Assembly (NCBI GenBank): GCA_027023025.1
Contig: JALVXB010000025.1
Span: 48,013 to 112,012, forward strand
Length of the DNA stretch: 64,000 bases
From: Caldisericaceae bacterium
Lineage (GTDB): Bacteria; Caldisericota; Caldisericia; Caldisericales; Caldisericaceae
Reading direction: 5' to 3'
Both the position numbers and the translations under genes were made by a program. Under the pieces are notes generated by a model. That model had not been told where the DNA came from, ran no database searches, and saw only the letters and a program-made list of their open reading frames with translations. Below are positions 1-9,038 of the stretch, piece by piece. Positions within the stretch are counted from its first letter, which is position 1, and each line of letters opens with the position of its first letter.

Positions 1-174
1 CATGTGCGTGCCGCGAAACTCCTTTGGCAGGCTTACATGCATATTAATTTTTGCAACGGTATGCTGGGTGCCGTTTGTCCTGTCCATTACCCGTATGGGG
101 TATAATACATCACTTACTCCAACGCGTTTTAGCGGGATATTTCTCGTGTCCTTTTCTTTTTGCACATCATACAC
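1..174 (-). CDS. folE2: GTP cyclohydrolase IB (FolE2), N-terminal fragment cut by window edge
   Basis: Reading the minus strand from 174 gives 58 codons open to the window edge. The product contains DVQKEKDTRNIPLKRVG, then YPIRVMD, then HTVAKINMHVSLPKEFRGTHM, the recognisable start of the FolE2/MptA (GCHY-1) family. FolE2 converts GTP to dihydroneopterin triphosphate, the first step towards folate and queuosine. It follows queD directly and overlaps its stop by 8 nt. The proposed start is GTG at 174, preceded by GGTGATC, a good anti-SD match; GTG at 165 is the alternative. The catalytic C-terminal part is not in the window. The family call is firm, the start less so. Confidence 0.85.
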   Translation of the reverse strand, partial: MYDVQKEKDTRNIPLKRVGVSDVLYPIRVMDRTNGTQHTVAKINMHVSLPKEFRGTHM

Positions 175-535
175 TTCTGATCACCGCCGTATTGTTTATT
201 CCCTCAGAAAGGCTTACTTCGTGCACGCTGCAACCGTACTTTTTAAATGCTTCCTGCAGCGCATCGAATATAAATATTGCAATGTTCTCTGTGGTGGGGT
301 TTTCAAAGATGTCGTTGAGGAATTTGTGGTCAAGTTTGTTTAATACCGTTTCGTTTACGACTTTTTTAAGAATTGCAAAGTCCAGTACCATACCGTTCTT
401 TTGCAGTTTGCCCGTAAGCGTAACGGTCAGTATGTATGTGTGCCCGTGCAGGTTCTCACACTTTCCGTTATAGTCCGTTACCTGGTGTGCTGCGTCGAAG
501 TGAAATGTTCTTTTTAAAAAAATTTTCTTACTCAT
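167..535 (-). CDS. queD: 6-carboxytetrahydropterin synthase QueD
   Basis: A 122-residue protein of the 6-pyruvoyl-tetrahydropterin synthase family. Visible are the zinc ligands H17 (in FDAAH) and H30/H32 (LHGHTY), the catalytic Cys26 a few residues before them (KCENLHGH), the D69-H70 pair in KLDHKFLN and the PTTEN segment that holds the pterin-binding Glu. QueD converts dihydroneopterin triphosphate to 6-carboxytetrahydropterin in preQ0/queuosine synthesis, and the next gene, folE2, makes its substrate. The frame is open up to 589, but the family start and length favour ATG at 535. QueC and QueE are not in the window. Confidence 0.9.
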   Translation of the reverse strand: MSKKIFLKRTFHFDAAHQVTDYNGKCENLHGHTYILTVTLTGKLQKNGMVLDFAILKKVVNETVLNKLDHKFLNDIFENPTTENIAIFIFDALQEAFKKYGCSVHEVSLSEGINNTAVIRSV

Positions 536-595
536 CTTAGCCAGATTATACAAAATTTTTTCTTTTTTGGAAGTTTTGAATTTTTTCATTTTCTC

Positions 596-634
596 TTGAC
601 TGAACTTTTAATATCGATAATATAGTATTTGCTA
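596..634 (+). promoter_or_regulatory. promoter of the DUF364-rho operon, probably leaderless
   Basis: TTGACT at 596-601 and TATAGT at 621-626 are separated by 19 nt (a little long). The -10 box is 7 nt from the ATG at 634 and no Shine-Dalgarno is present, so transcription would begin at or next to the start codon. AATATA at 619-624 with a 17-nt spacer is an alternative -10. Confidence 0.5.
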
Positions 635-1347
635 TGAAGTTAATCGATGAAATCATAGAGACGCTCCCTGACTCACCTATTGAAGATGTACGCGTTGGGG
701 CTTTCTGGAGCGCCTTAAAGAGCAAAAATTGCGGACTTGCACTTACATATCCGGAACCTTACAGAATGCTCGTAAGGAATGCGGGCAATTTAATTGGGAA
801 AAGTGCAAAAGGCATTGCCTCCTTATTTGCGAACTCCTGGAATCCTACGGAGGCAGCAATCGGCATTGCTGCTATAAACTCGTTAATTGAACCTGACGGC
901 GAGCACATCAACGCGCTGGATTATATAAAAGAAAAGTCCGTAGGAAAGAAAGTTGTTTTTGTGGGACACTTCCCCAGAATGGACGAAATAAGGAGGAGAG
1001 CAAAGAGCCTTACTATTATAGAAAAAAATAAAATGCAGATAGGGGATTATCCGGATGTTGCAGCAGAATTTATTATTCCTGAATCAGACATCGTCGTAAT
1101 TACTGGCAGTTCATTTGTTAACAAGTCTTACAAAAGGCTACTTGAATTATCTAAGAATTGTTTTACAATATTAATAGGTCCGTCCACAATAATGAGTGAT
1201 GTCATATTTGATTACGGAGTGGACGCACTTGCAGGGAGTAAAATCCTTGATTGTAATAGTGTATTAAGTACTGTTTCACAGGGAGGACATCTGCGGGACT
1301 TCAGCAAATACCTGGATTATATAATGAAATTCAGGCGGAAACTATAA
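634..1347 (+). CDS. DUF4213/DUF364 family protein (putative metal chelation)
   Basis: This 237-residue protein matches the DUF4213-DUF364 architecture: an N-terminal domain (about 1-85) with the VGAFWSALKS and NSWNPTEAAIGIAAINSL segments, and a C-terminal Rossmann-like domain (about 90-235) with KKVVFVGHFPRM, SDIVVITGSSFVNKS and ILIGPSTIMS. The family has been described as a putative heavy-metal chelatase-like fold, but no reaction is established. It is the first gene of a long plus-strand run leading into rho. The ATG at 634 lacks a Shine-Dalgarno and sits right after a promoter-like sequence. Family assignment is good; the function is unknown. Confidence 0.75.
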   Translation: MKLIDEIIETLPDSPIEDVRVGAFWSALKSKNCGLALTYPEPYRMLVRNAGNLIGKSAKGIASLFANSWNPTEAAIGIAAINSLIEPDGEHINALDYIKEKSVGKKVVFVGHFPRMDEIRRRAKSLTIIEKNKMQIGDYPDVAAEFIIPESDIVVITGSSFVNKSYKRLLELSKNCFTILIGPSTIMSDVIFDYGVDALAGSKILDCNSVLSTVSQGGHLRDFSKYLDYIMKFRRKL

Positions 1348-1378
1348 AAGGATAAACTAGCAAGAAGAGGTGATAAAT

Positions 1379-2014
1379 ATGTTTAAAGACCTGACTATTC
1401 AACAGTTCATGGAACAACTTTCATCTGATGCGGCAACCCCGGGCGGTGGTACAGCAGCTGCTCTTTCCGGCTCAATGAGTGCATCTCTCGTTTCTATGGT
1501 TATTCGGATTTCTACCAGGAAAATTAAAGAAGAAGCAATCGTTGATAAGTTTAACGAAATATTGGAAAATACAGACAATCTATCCAGAGAATTCCTTCTC
1601 CTTATGGATAGGGATGCAGAGGCGTTCGACAGGGTAATGGAAGCGTTTAAATTACCTAAAAAGACAGCCGAGCAGAAGGAAGAAAGAAAAGCTAAAATCC
1701 AGATTGCACTGAAAGATGCTGCACTAACACCGCTTAAGACGATGGAAGAAGTAAGTAAAGTGTGCAAGTATGCAAAAGAAGTAATGAACTATGTACCAGG
1801 ATCTGTGATTTCTGACATAGGTGTTTCTGCCCTGCTTTCAGAGTCTGCATTAAACGGTGCTTACTACAATGTTTTGATTAACTTAAAGTACATAAAAGAC
1901 GAAGAATTTAATAGAGATTTGAGAAAGAAAGCAGAAAGTATTATGAACGAAACCAAGAAATTAATAAACGAGATTAAAGAAACAATTGGAAATAAAATGG
2001 AGGGAGAGAAATGA
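1379..2014 (+). CDS. cyclodeaminase/cyclohydrolase family protein (FTCD_C, FchA-like)
   Basis: A 211-residue, mostly helical protein of the FTCD_C family (formiminotetrahydrofolate cyclodeaminase / methenyl-THF cyclohydrolase FchA). The family signature near the N terminus is clear: DLTIQQFMEQLSSDAATPGGGTAAA, followed by SGSMSASLVSMV and, later, MDRDAEAFDRVMEAFKLPK. Such proteins usually act in one-carbon folate metabolism, so it may serve as a methenyl-THF cyclohydrolase or in histidine-derived formimino transfer. The frame allows GTG at 1370, but AGAGGTGAT lies just before ATG 1379, which is preferred. Its stop overlaps the rho start (ATGA). The family is sure; the exact substrate is not. 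Confidence 0.8.
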   Translation: MFKDLTIQQFMEQLSSDAATPGGGTAAALSGSMSASLVSMVIRISTRKIKEEAIVDKFNEILENTDNLSREFLLLMDRDAEAFDRVMEAFKLPKKTAEQKEERKAKIQIALKDAALTPLKTMEEVSKVCKYAKEVMNYVPGSVISDIGVSALLSESALNGAYYNVLINLKYIKDEEFNRDLRKKAESIMNETKKLINEIKETIGNKMEGEK

Positions 2015-3534
2015 GTGAGACATTGAAAGACGTGTTAAAACTGACAAAAGAAGATTTAAAAGCAAAAACTGCAAGGCAGTTGTATAGGATATGTAGGCTG
2101 ATCAAGGTTAAAAACTATACGCACTTTAAGAAAGACGACTTGATTGAAGAGGTATGGAGGCGTATTGAAGAACTCAGGCCTGCTTCTAAAAAGAGTAAGA
2201 AGACTGCTGTGTCTGAAAAGAGCAAAACTGAAGAAAAGAAAGTATCGGCAAAAACTGCTACCGGGTCTAAAGTTTCTACAGAAAGCAAAAGTGAAAAAAC
2301 AGAGCAGACGGTAAGGGAAACTACTTCACCGCAGCAAAAAACTGCACAGGAGGTAAAGCCGCAACAAAAGGCAAAGAAGCAAGTCTACAGACAGAACCAG
2401 CAAGTAAGGAATCAGAATAGAGAGAGGTTGGAAACGAAAGGAATACTGGACATCCATCAGGACGGTTACGGTTTTCTCCGTGCAAATTACTTTCCGTCTT
2501 ACTCCGACATTTATGTGTCTCCTCCAGTGATAAGGCGTTTTGGCCTGAGGACTGGAGACCTCGTTAGTGGCCCGGTGAGAAGCCCGCAGCACGAAGGTGA
2601 AAAGTACCCTTCACTTACGACTGTAGAAACGGTGAACGGCGAAAGGGTGCAGGGATACATCAGGCGTCCCGTGTTCGAGTCGCTTACGCCTACTTATCCA
2701 AACGAAAGAATTAAACTGGATACCCCTGGCTGCAACCTTGCGTTAAGAGTGATTGACCTCGTTGCGCCGCTTGGAAAAGGACAGAGAGGGCTTATCGTTT
2801 CTCCGCCTAAGGCGGGCAAAACAACTCTGCTTAAAGAGATTGCGCGCAGCGTTTCCACGAACTATCCGGAAATCAAGCTGATGATTCTATTGATAGACGA
2901 GCGACCTGAAGAGGTTACGGATATGCAGATGTCCGTTTCTGCAGAGGTAATCAGTTCCACATTCGACCAGCCGCCGGAAAACCACATTCGCGTTGTAGAG
3001 CTCGCACTTGAGCGTGCAAAAAGGCTCGTTGAAATGGGTAAGGATGTAATGATTCTGCTTGACGGAATTACGCGTCTTACCCGTGCGTACAACCTTTTGA
3101 GTTCGAACACCGGTAAAACTCTTTCTGGAGGTCTTGACCCGTCGGCAATTAAAGGGCCGAAGAAGTTTCTGGGCGCTGCAAGGAACATTTTGAACGGCGG
3201 TAGTTTAACGATCCTTGCAACAGCACTTATTGACACGGGTTCCCGTCTTGACCAGGTAATTTACGAAGAGTTTAAGGGGACGGGCAATATGGAAATCGTT
3301 CTTGACAGAAGCATTGCTGAAGAGCGCATATTCCCTGCAATTGACATTAAAAAATCTGGAACGAGGAAAGAAGAACTCCTCTATACGCCTGAAGAATTAA
3401 AGAAAATCTGGGCTCTGCGCAGGTTTATCAGCGAGCTTCAGCCAAAAGAAGCGCTGGAGAATCTTATAGAGATGCTGAGAAAAACGAAGTCAAATGACGA
3501 ATTTTTAAGGAGTATTGCAATAGATGAGGATTAA
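2011..3534 (+). CDS. rho: transcription termination factor Rho
   Basis: A 507-residue Rho, the hexameric RNA helicase that ends untranslated transcripts. Order of parts: Rho_N helical domain (about 8-50); a Lys/Ser/Thr/Gln-rich insert (about 55-140) absent from compact Rho proteins such as the 419-residue E. coli one; the cold-shock-type RNA-binding domain ([14 protein letters not shown]); and the RecA-like ATPase core with Walker [13 protein letters not shown] (about 265-275), Walker [11 protein letters not shown] (about 346-355) and the [21 protein letters not shown]-loop/R-loop region. It overlaps the preceding gene by 4 nt and tdk by 11 nt. The charged insert is typical of Rho from several phyla and may bind RNA or modulate termination. 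Confidence 0.97.
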   Translation: MSETLKDVLKLTKEDLKAKTARQLYRICRLIKVKNYTHFKKDDLIEEVWRRIEELRPASKKSKKTAVSEKSKTEEKKVSAKTATGSKVSTESKSEKTEQTVRETTSPQQKTAQEVKPQQKAKKQVYRQNQQVRNQNRERLETKGILDIHQDGYGFLRANYFPSYSDIYVSPPVIRRFGLRTGDLVSGPVRSPQHEGEKYPSLTTVETVNGERVQGYIRRPVFESLTPTYPNERIKLDTPGCNLALRVIDLVAPLGKGQRGLIVSPPKAGKTTLLKEIARSVSTNYPEIKLMILLIDERPEEVTDMQMSVSAEVISSTFDQPPENHIRVVELALERAKRLVEMGKDVMILLDGITRLTRAYNLLSSNTGKTLSGGLDPSAIKGPKKFLGAARNILNGGSLTILATALIDTGSRLDQVIYEEFKGTGNMEIVLDRSIAEERIFPAIDIKKSGTRKEELLYTPEELKKIWALRRFISELQPKEALENLIEMLRKTKSNDEFLRSIAIDED

Positions 3535-4114
3535 TAAAACAGGGCGCATTGAAGTAATTGCAGGATGTATGTTTTCCGGGAAAAGCGAGGAACTAATCAG
3601 GCGTTTAAAGCGTGCGCAGATTGCAAGGCAGAGAGTACAGGTATTTAAGCCAGCAATAGATACGCGTTACTCTGAAATAGAAGTCGTCTCCCACAACGGA
3701 GAGAAGATTACCGGAATCCCAGTGAAAGATTCTGCAGAGCTCTACTCCCTTATAGATAAGAATGCGGATGTAATTGGTATAGACGAAGCGCAGTTTTTTG
3801 ACGATGGCATTGTGAGAGTTGCAAATAAACTTGCAGACGAAGGCTTCAGGGTAATTCTTGCAGGGCTTGATATGGATTTCAGGCGCGAGCCTTTTGGGCC
3901 AATGCCCAGACTTCTTGCAATTGCAGACGATGTGCAAAAACTCCATGCAATTTGTACGATTTGCGGTGAAGATGCAATGTACACTCAGAGGCTTATTAAC
4001 GGGCAGCCTGCAAATTACAACGATCCTGTAATTATGATTGGCGCTTCCGAAAAGTACGAGGCGCGGTGCAGGAAGCACCACTATGTTCCTGGAAAGCCTC
4101 AAGATAAGGAGTGA
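3524..4114 (+). CDS. tdk: thymidine kinase, type II
   Basis: A 196-residue type II thymidine kinase, phosphorylating thymidine to dTMP in pyrimidine salvage. The P-loop [15 protein letters not shown] lies near residues 14-28, the catalytic/Mg region GIDEAQFF near 85-92, and [14 protein letters not shown] is the typical lid-proximal segment. A zinc site is indicated by CTIC near 145-148 and by the C-terminal YEARCRKHH. It starts within the end of rho (11-nt overlap) and runs into prfA, as in other genomes where rho, tdk, prfA and prmC cluster. Confidence 0.95.
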   Translation: MRINKTGRIEVIAGCMFSGKSEELIRRLKRAQIARQRVQVFKPAIDTRYSEIEVVSHNGEKITGIPVKDSAELYSLIDKNADVIGIDEAQFFDDGIVRVANKLADEGFRVILAGLDMDFRREPFGPMPRLLAIADDVQKLHAICTICGEDAMYTQRLINGQPANYNDPVIMIGASEKYEARCRKHHYVPGKPQDKE

Positions 4115-4119
4115 TATCT

Positions 4120-5193
4120 GTGATTGACAAACTTGAAAGCATAGAGAAGCGGTACGAGGAGTTATCAAAGTCGCTTTCCCAAAAAGAAGTGATATCAAAT
4201 ACTGAGCTCTACAAAAAGTATTCCAAGGAATTTAAAGAGTTGGGCGACATCGTAGAGCTTTACAGAAAATTAAAAACCATAAATAAAGAGCTGAAAGACG
4301 CAGAGGACCTTGCAAAAAGCGACGACTCTGAGATGAAAGAACTTGCCAAACAGGAAATTAACGACTTAACGAGTGAAAAAGAAAAAATACTCTCAGACAT
4401 TAAAAAGCTGCTTTTACCCAAAGACCCTATGGAAGGCAGAAACATTATTATGGAGATTAGAGCAGGAGTTGGAGGAGACGAAGCCGCGCTGTTTGCACAC
4501 GACTTGTTTAAAATGTACTTTAACTATGCAGAGAAAAAGGGATGGAAGGTTGAGATAATGGATTCCCACCCTACGGACATAGGAGGGCTAAAGGAAATTG
4601 TTTTTTCAATCTCTGGAAAAGATGTTTACAAGTACTTAAAGTACGAAAGCGGCGTGCACCGCGTTCAGCGTGTGCCAGAAACGGAGGCTTCGGGTCGTAT
4701 ACACACCTCTACTGCAACGGTTGCCGTGCTCCCAGAAGCAGAGGAAGTGGATGTAAAAATCAATCCGGATGATTTGCGTATAGACATTTACCACTCAAGC
4801 GGACACGGTGGGCAGAATGTGCAGAAGGTTGCAACTGCAATTCGAATTATCCACAAACCCACCGGTATTATGGTTACCTGCCAGGACGAGCGCTCGCAAC
4901 TTCAGAATAAAATAAAAGCAATGAGAATTTTACGAGCACGGCTTTACGACTTATACCAGAAACAGAGCGAAGAAAAAATCGTTTCTCAAAGGCGGGCACA
5001 AATAGGGCGCGGCAACAGGAACGAAAGAATCAGGACTTACAACTTCCCGCAGGGGAGGGTGACTGACCACAGGATAAACTTATCGCTTTACAATCTTGAA
5101 GAAATTTTAGAGGGAAATATCGACGAACTCGTTAATGCACTGATAGAAGCCGAACAAAAAGAACGCCTGGAGATGCTTGAGAAGGGAAGCTAA
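4120..5193 (+). CDS. prfA: peptide chain release factor 1
   Basis: RF1 of 357 residues, releasing peptides at UAA and UAG codons. The GGQ motif that reaches the peptidyl-transferase centre is at 230-232 (SGHGGQNVQ). The codon-recognition tripeptide region reads P186-E-T188 ([14 protein letters not shown]), the PxT type of RF1 rather than the SPF type of RF2. The Q of GGQ is the substrate of PrmC, encoded next. I chose GTG 4120 because AGGAG at 4107-4111 is 8 nt upstream; an in-frame GTG at 4111 lies on the Shine-Dalgarno itself. Confidence 0.96.
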   Translation: MIDKLESIEKRYEELSKSLSQKEVISNTELYKKYSKEFKELGDIVELYRKLKTINKELKDAEDLAKSDDSEMKELAKQEINDLTSEKEKILSDIKKLLLPKDPMEGRNIIMEIRAGVGGDEAALFAHDLFKMYFNYAEKKGWKVEIMDSHPTDIGGLKEIVFSISGKDVYKYLKYESGVHRVQRVPETEASGRIHTSTATVAVLPEAEEVDVKINPDDLRIDIYHSSGHGGQNVQKVATAIRIIHKPTGIMVTCQDERSQLQNKIKAMRILRARLYDLYQKQSEEKIVSQRRAQIGRGNRNERIRTYNFPQGRVTDHRINLSLYNLEEILEGNIDELVNALIEAEQKERLEMLEKGS

Positions 5194-5194
5194 C

Positions 5195-6046
5195 TTGAAA
5201 GTTAAGGAAGTACTAAAAGAAGGAAAGGACCTACTTTCAGAAATTTCGGATGCACCAATGCTTGAAGCAGAGGTGCTTCTTTCTTATTTGCTCAATTTGG
5301 ACAGGGCAGCGCTCGTTGCACGCTCGGACGAAGAAGTAGATAATGCCGTAAAAGAAAAGTTTATTTCTCTGATTGCAAAGCGAGCGGACGGTGTTCCGCT
5401 TTACTACATTCTTGGAAAAAAAGAATTTATGGGCATCGAATTTTTTATTAACGAAAGTGTTTTAATCCCTAGGCAGGAAACGGAAACGCTCGTTGAGGAA
5501 GCGCTGAAACTTATAGGAAATAAAGCCGTAAGCGTGCTTGATGTGGGGACGGGTTCTGGCTGCATTTTGCTGTCGTTTCTTTACTACAATAAAAAAAGTA
5601 GAGGCATAGGTATAGACATTTCAAGCGGTGCAATAGAAGTTGCACGGAAAAATGCAGAGCTTTTAGGTCTTTCCGAAAGGGCAAAATTTAAAGAAGCAGA
5701 CTTCAGAGCATTTCGTATAGATGAACGCTTTGACATAGTGCTTTCTAATCCTCCGTATGTGAGGACGGACGAAGTGAAACAGCTAAAAGGAGAACCAGAA
5801 GTTGCACTTTCAGGCGGAAAGGACGGCCTTGATGTGTATCCACAACTTGCGCAGTTTATTGCTGAAGTGCTGAAGGAAAACGGAACATTTATCGTAGAAG
5901 TAGACTACAGAAGTGCCCGAAAAGTGAAAGGAATTTTTGAGAGTGCAGGATTTAGGTTCGTAAAGTTTCTAAAGGACCTTAGCGGAAGAAACCGCTTTAT
6001 TGAAGGCGTAAAATTTGAAGGCACAAAGTTTGAGGGCGCAAAGTGA
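5195..6046 (+). CDS. prmC: protein-(glutamine-N5) methyltransferase, release-factor specific
   Basis: PrmC/HemK of 283 residues, which methylates the Gln of the release-factor GGQ motif. The helical N-terminal domain (1-75) is followed by a Rossmann SAM domain with VLDVGTGSGCI and the substrate-binding NPPY at 185-188. Start chosen: TTG at 5195, directly after the prfA stop with GAAGGGA upstream; TTG 5177 is also in frame. The last codons encode two copies of KFEG (GVKFEGTKFEGAK), a small tandem duplication. Its stop overlaps the next start. Confidence 0.95.
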   Translation: MKVKEVLKEGKDLLSEISDAPMLEAEVLLSYLLNLDRAALVARSDEEVDNAVKEKFISLIAKRADGVPLYYILGKKEFMGIEFFINESVLIPRQETETLVEEALKLIGNKAVSVLDVGTGSGCILLSFLYYNKKSRGIGIDISSGAIEVARKNAELLGLSERAKFKEADFRAFRIDERFDIVLSNPPYVRTDEVKQLKGEPEVALSGGKDGLDVYPQLAQFIAEVLKENGTFIVEVDYRSARKVKGIFESAGFRFVKFLKDLSGRNRFIEGVKFEGTKFEGAK

Positions 6047-6606
6047 AGAATTTTGATGAAGCAATTAGAGTTGTAAAAGAAGGCGGTATCGTTGCATTTA
6101 AAACGGATACGGTAATGGGTGTTGGAGCAAATGGATTTGATAAGTATGCAGTGGAAAAACTTTTTCTGCTTAAAAAAAGAGACTTCAAAAAACCGGTTGC
6201 GCTGCTTTTGCCCACGCTCTCTTCTGTATTTGAGTATGCAGTTGTGAGCGAGATGTCGTTAAAGCTAATGGAAAAATACTTCCCCGGTGCGTTTACCTGT
6301 ATTTTGCCTGCAAAAAAGTGCGTTTACACGACGCCCCTTCGCTGTGGCGAAACGATAGGAATAAGGATTCCAGACCTGCTTCCACTGAGGGAATTCCTTG
6401 CGGAGCTTAATCTTCCGCTCGTTACGACGAGTGCCAATGTGTCGGGGCTGCCTCCGTTGAAAGATAAAAAAGGTATTTTAGAAACTTTTGGTGATAATGT
6501 ATACTATGTTGAGATACTGTCAGAGATGAGCGGTGTCCCCTCTACTGTTGTTGATTGCAGCAAAGGAAGTATAAAAGTGATTAGAGAAGGTGGTATAAAG
6601 ATATGA
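6043..6606 (+). CDS. tsaC: L-threonylcarbamoyladenylate synthase (Sua5/YrdC/TsaC type)
   Basis: A 187-residue YrdC-domain protein without the extra Sua5 C-terminal domain. It makes threonylcarbamoyl-AMP from threonine, bicarbonate and ATP for the t6A37 tRNA modification. Typical segments are GGIVAFKTDTVMGVGANG, LFLLKKRDFKKPVALLL, the KR/basic cluster that binds ATP, and PLVTTSANVSGLPP. Start is GTG 6043 overlapping the prmC stop (GTGA). Linkage prfA-prmC-tsaC is common in bacteria and supports the call. Confidence 0.93.
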   Translation: MKNFDEAIRVVKEGGIVAFKTDTVMGVGANGFDKYAVEKLFLLKKRDFKKPVALLLPTLSSVFEYAVVSEMSLKLMEKYFPGAFTCILPAKKCVYTTPLRCGETIGIRIPDLLPLREFLAELNLPLVTTSANVSGLPPLKDKKGILETFGDNVYYVEILSEMSGVPSTVVDCSKGSIKVIREGGIKI

Positions 6607-7106
6607 AAGTGATAACTTACGGAAACCCTGTACTAAGGAAAAAGGCAAAGCGCATTAAAAATATAAATAAAGACATTCTGAGGCTCGTCGACAATATGTT
6701 CAAAACGATGCACACAAACGAACCCCAGGGCGTTGGGCTTGCTGCACCTCAGGTCGGCGTGCCTATTGCACTTTTCGTTTACGAACTGGACGACGACAAA
6801 GGCGTTATTATAAATCCAGAAATTATAGAAAGGAAAGGCAGCGAGATAGGGGAAGAAGGGTGCCTGTCTGTTCCAGGCGTGTTCGGGCCTGTGGAGCGTG
6901 CAACAGAAATTGTGGTAAAGGCGATCAATCTTAAAGGCAAAAGGATTACGCTAAAACTAAAAGGATTTAAAGCGCGCGTATTCCAGCACGAAACGGACCA
7001 CCTGAATGGTATCCTGTTTACTGATTACATTAAAAACATCGACGACCTTGAAGTGGAAGAAGGTTACGAACTGCCGGAAAAACTTGCAGAGAGGTTTAGA
7101 GAGTGA
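6603..7106 (+). CDS. def: peptide deformylase
   Basis: A 167-residue peptide deformylase, removing the formyl group from nascent N-terminal Met. All three family motifs are present: GVGLAAPQ at 43-50, EGCLS with metal ligand C87, and HETDH with metal ligands H129 and H133 and catalytic E130. It is translationally coupled to tsaC (ATGA overlap) and to fmt (GTGA overlap); Fmt adds the formyl group that Def later removes, so the pair works at opposite ends of the same cycle. Confidence 0.97.
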   Translation: MKVITYGNPVLRKKAKRIKNINKDILRLVDNMFKTMHTNEPQGVGLAAPQVGVPIALFVYELDDDKGVIINPEIIERKGSEIGEEGCLSVPGVFGPVERATEIVVKAINLKGKRITLKLKGFKARVFQHETDHLNGILFTDYIKNIDDLEVEEGYELPEKLAERFRE

Positions 7107-8014
7107 AGATAGTCTTTTTTGGCTCGTCTGACTTTTCAGTTCCGTTTCTTGAATCAGTAAAAGGCGATACTGTGCTCGTCGTTACCTCGCCCGACAGAAA
7201 AAAGGGGAGAGGTAAAAAGCTGCTTCCAAACCCCGTTAAAGAAAAAGCAATGGCGCTTGGAATTCCATTTATCACTGCAGAAAAACTCGGCGAAGAAGAA
7301 GCACAAAAAATTAAAAGCGTGTCTCCTGAGCTTTTCGTCGTCGTTTCCTACGGAGTTATTATTCCTGAAAGCGTTTTAAGTATTGTAAACTGCGCAATCA
7401 ATGTCCATCCTTCAAAAGTTCCTTATTATAGGGGCGCATCGCCGATCATCCGCCAGATTATGGACGGGGTAAAGGAGAGCGCCGTTTCTATTATAAAGGT
7501 GAGCAAGCGCCTGGATAGGGGAGACATTATTTTGCAAAGGCAGTTTGAAATTTCCGAAACTGACACGCGTGCGGATGTGGAAGAAAAAGTTATCCGCATT
7601 GGAACTGCGCTTTTAAAAGAAGCGATTGAAAAAGTTCAGGCGGAAGGATGCACAGGCGTTCCACAGGAAGGAAAGGGAACCTATGCAAAAAAAATTACGA
7701 AAGAAGACGAGAAAATCGATTGGGGGCAGCCTGCTTTAAAAGTATACAATAAGGTCAGGGCACTTTATCCTTCTCCCTGTGCGTATGCCTTTTTCAGGGG
7801 AAAACGCGTGAAGGTAAGGAAGGCATTGCTTTCTAATGATAGCTCAAGCGGAGTGCCCGGCAGTGTCGTAAGTGTGGGTAAAAACGAAATTGTCGTGCAG
7901 TGCGGGGCAGGTGCATTGAAGTTGCTCGAGCTTCAGATGGAAGGGAGAAAGCCTGTTTCTGCACGCGACTTTATCAATGGGGTAAAGCCAAAAGTAGGAG
8001 AAAAGTTTGAGTAG
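7103..8014 (+). CDS. fmt: methionyl-tRNA formyltransferase
   Basis: Fmt of 303 residues, formylating initiator Met-tRNA with 10-formyl-THF. The N-terminal formyltransferase domain shows FFGSSDFSVPFLE, the catalytic Asn/His/Asp region INVHPSKVPYYRGASPI, and DRGDIILQ; the C-terminal OB-like domain (about 205-300) starts with KITKEDEKIDW. The GTG start at 7103 overlaps the def stop. The gene continues with an 8-nt overlap into csaB. Confidence 0.97.
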   Translation: MKIVFFGSSDFSVPFLESVKGDTVLVVTSPDRKKGRGKKLLPNPVKEKAMALGIPFITAEKLGEEEAQKIKSVSPELFVVVSYGVIIPESVLSIVNCAINVHPSKVPYYRGASPIIRQIMDGVKESAVSIIKVSKRLDRGDIILQRQFEISETDTRADVEEKVIRIGTALLKEAIEKVQAEGCTGVPQEGKGTYAKKITKEDEKIDWGQPALKVYNKVRALYPSPCAYAFFRGKRVKVRKALLSNDSSSGVPGSVVSVGKNEIVVQCGAGALKLLELQMEGRKPVSARDFINGVKPKVGEKFE

Positions 8015-9032
8015 AAAGACGATTCTTCTCAGTGGATACTTCGGGTTTGGAAATTGCGGAGACGAACTCATCTATTCGATAGAAAAAGAAACATTTGCAA
8101 GACTCGGTTTTTCCATTTACGCACTTTCAGAAAATCCAGAGGAACACTACGAATTTAGGCGCAAGAATTTACTTGAAATACTCCGTGCCATCCGTGCCTC
8201 TGATGTGGTGGTAAGCGGAGGTGGCGGGCTAATCCAGGATAAGACGAGTTTAAACAGTCTAGTTTATTATGTTTTTATTTTGTTTGTCGCGCAATTATTC
8301 CACAAAAAAACTGCCTGCTTCGCACAGGGCATCGGCCCTCTGCACACAAAAGTGGGTATGTTTTTAACGAGGAAAGTGCTAAATGAAACGGATTTTATCA
8401 GTGTACGAGACGACTTTTCCGTGCAGGAGCTTAAAAAGTGTGGAGTAAAAAGTAAAATTTACAAAACTGCTGATGTCGCTTTTCTTCTTAAAGATAAAAA
8501 AGAAATGAAACTTCCTTTTGAGCGGTTTGTACTTTTTGCTCCGGGCAAAGCATTAAAAATACCTGCAATTGAAACGCTCGTTGAAGTGGGTAAATATGTA
8601 GAGGAAAAAACAGGCCTGCCGCTTGTCGTTGTCCCACTCTATCCTGCGCGTGACGGTAAACTTTGCAGCACACTTTCTCAAAAGTTAAACACGCCTCTTA
8701 TCGTGCCGCCCTCCCCTTTGCACTATGCTTACCTGGTGGAGAAAAGCGAATTTGTCGTGGGAATGCGTTATCACTCTGTTGTGCTTTCTGCTTTGAAAGG
8801 TAAAGCATTTACGGCCCTTGTTTACGACCCGAAAGTAAAAGCGCTTGCAGACGAGTTTGGCGTGAAGGTTGTGGAGGATTACGGCAATGTGGACTTTGGC
8901 ACCTTTAAGGAAGTGTTTGACTTTAACTTTGCACGCAGAGCGGACATAGTAGAAAACCTCAATAAAAAAACTACCGAACTTAAAGAGCGTGCCCTGCAAA
9001 ACTTCGTCCTTTTTGAGAAAACATTTGGGTAG
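8007..9032 (+). CDS. csaB: polysaccharide pyruvyl transferase CsaB
   Basis: A 341-residue polysaccharide pyruvyl transferase. GYFGFGNCGDELI near the N terminus, SDVVVSGGGGLIQDKTS, FAQGIGPL, ISVRDDFSVQELKK and VGMRYHSVVLSALKG are the hallmarks of the CsaB branch. CsaB ketal-pyruvylates the wall polymer that holds SLH-domain S-layer proteins, so its presence suggests a pyruvylated envelope glycan; no SLH protein is encoded in the window. It starts with TTG inside the end of fmt. Family call is strong; the actual polymer is unknown. Confidence 0.85.
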   Translation: MSRKTILLSGYFGFGNCGDELIYSIEKETFARLGFSIYALSENPEEHYEFRRKNLLEILRAIRASDVVVSGGGGLIQDKTSLNSLVYYVFILFVAQLFHKKTACFAQGIGPLHTKVGMFLTRKVLNETDFISVRDDFSVQELKKCGVKSKIYKTADVAFLLKDKKEMKLPFERFVLFAPGKALKIPAIETLVEVGKYVEEKTGLPLVVVPLYPARDGKLCSTLSQKLNTPLIVPPSPLHYAYLVEKSEFVVGMRYHSVVLSALKGKAFTALVYDPKVKALADEFGVKVVEDYGNVDFGTFKEVFDFNFARRADIVENLNKKTTELKERALQNFVLFEKTFG

Positions 9033-9038
9033 GGAAAA

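Noticed and set aside
2..473. Plus-strand open frames over the left edge
   Set aside because: They are antisense to clear folE2 and queD coding sequence and resemble no protein family.
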